Below, one piece after another: positions 63,584-64,000 of a stretch of DNA of 64,000 nucleotides. The position numbers and the translations under genes are program-made. The notes below the pieces were generated by a model, which did no database searches, had not been told where the DNA came from, and saw only the letters and a list, made by a program, of their open reading frames with translations. How positions within the stretch are numbered: position 1 is the first letter of the stretch; the number at the start of each line of letters is the position of its first letter. The stretch comes from Xenopus tropicalis (Eukaryota; Chordata; Amphibia; Anura; Pipidae), in assembly GCF_000004195.4 (NCBI RefSeq), contig NC_030677.2, positions 177,680,019 through 177,744,018 of the forward strand, written 5' to 3'.

Positions 63584-64000
63584 GGGGGCACATTTACTAA
63601 TCCACGAATCCGAATGGGAAAAATTTGGATTGGAAACGAACATTTTGCGACTTTTTTGTATTTTTTGCAATTTTTTCATCGCCGTTACGACTTTTTTGTA
63701 AATTGTCGCGACTTTTTCGTAGCCGTTACGACTTGCGCGAATTGTCGCGACTTTTTCATAGCCGTTACGATTTGCTCGTATATTGTCGCGACTTTTTCGT
63801 ATTGAGCGCTCGTAAACGGCGGGCAAACCTTTCAGACTTTGCATGATTTTGGAAGCCTCCCATAGGACTCAATGGCACTCTGCAGCTCCAACCTGGCCCA
63901 AGGAAAGTCTCCCATAGGGCTCAATGGCACTCTGCAGCTCCAACCTGACCCAAGGAAAGTCTCCCATAGGGCTCAATGGTACTCTGCAGCTCCAACCTGG
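63584..64000. mobile_element. palindromic Harbinger-type MITE cut by the window end
   Basis: GGGGGCACATTTACTAATCC starts the left arm (repeated CGACTTTTT and GTAGCCGTTACG motifs). From about 63843 a 52-bp unit with TCAATGGCACTCTGCAGCTC is repeated at least three times to the window edge. It is the reverse arrangement of 36917-37509. Confidence 0.82.

Noticed and set aside
1..64000. tRNA, rRNA, CRISPR or bacterial-type operons
   Set aside because: None seen; the gene has spliceosomal introns and the repeats are vertebrate.

Overview
This is vertebrate nuclear DNA, almost certainly from a clawed frog (Xenopus). The evidence is the mix of repeats: many TTAA-flanked MITEs ending TTAAAGG (Xenopus T2-like), the abundant MITE ending TACAGGTATRGGACCC / TCCCATACCTGTA, Harbinger-type palindromes, hAT MITEs, a Tc1-like element and CR1/L2/Rex-type LINE pieces. 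Codons are interrupted by GT-AG introns. I cannot separate X. tropicalis from X. laevis by eye.

Only one protein-coding gene is supported. It is the 5' two-thirds of the frog orthologue of human KIAA0825 (C5orf36; DUF4495 family) on the + strand. Twelve coding exons run from 14834 (start codon) to 62837. All have GT-AG boundaries, and the reading phase is continuous across all eleven junctions, giving 2473 coding bases (about 824 codons). The rest of the gene lies to the right of the window. The first coding exon is preceded by a splice acceptor, so a 5' UTR exon and the promoter lie further left and were not identified.

Layout: 1-14825 is upstream sequence rich in transposons (nested T2-like MITEs, a broken Tc1 element at 2257-4032 carrying a nested palindrome, several MITEs). 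14826-18903 holds exons 1-3. The 16.5 kb intron 3 holds a near-perfect Harbinger palindrome nested in another MITE, two hAT elements with 8-bp target duplications and an internal 34-bp minisatellite, a Tc1 transposase relic, and an exon-like 233-bp open segment at 26971-27203. That segment resembles the C-terminal part of KIAA0825, which should lie to the right of this window. 35402-42678 holds exons 4-8. 42679-57014 has exon 9 between two large introns containing MITEs, LINE fragments (one with a YADD motif), hammerhead-like relics, a 35-bp tandem array and a solo LTR with a 5-bp target duplication. 57015-62837 holds exons 10-12. The right end runs into a palindromic MITE cut by the window edge.

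The most interesting observation is the displaced or duplicated KIAA0825-like exon in intron 3. It may be a real exon duplication, an exon relic or an assembly misplacement. Similarity to human KIAA0825 was judged from memory of the human protein, not from a search. Most other open frames are chance or repeat-derived.
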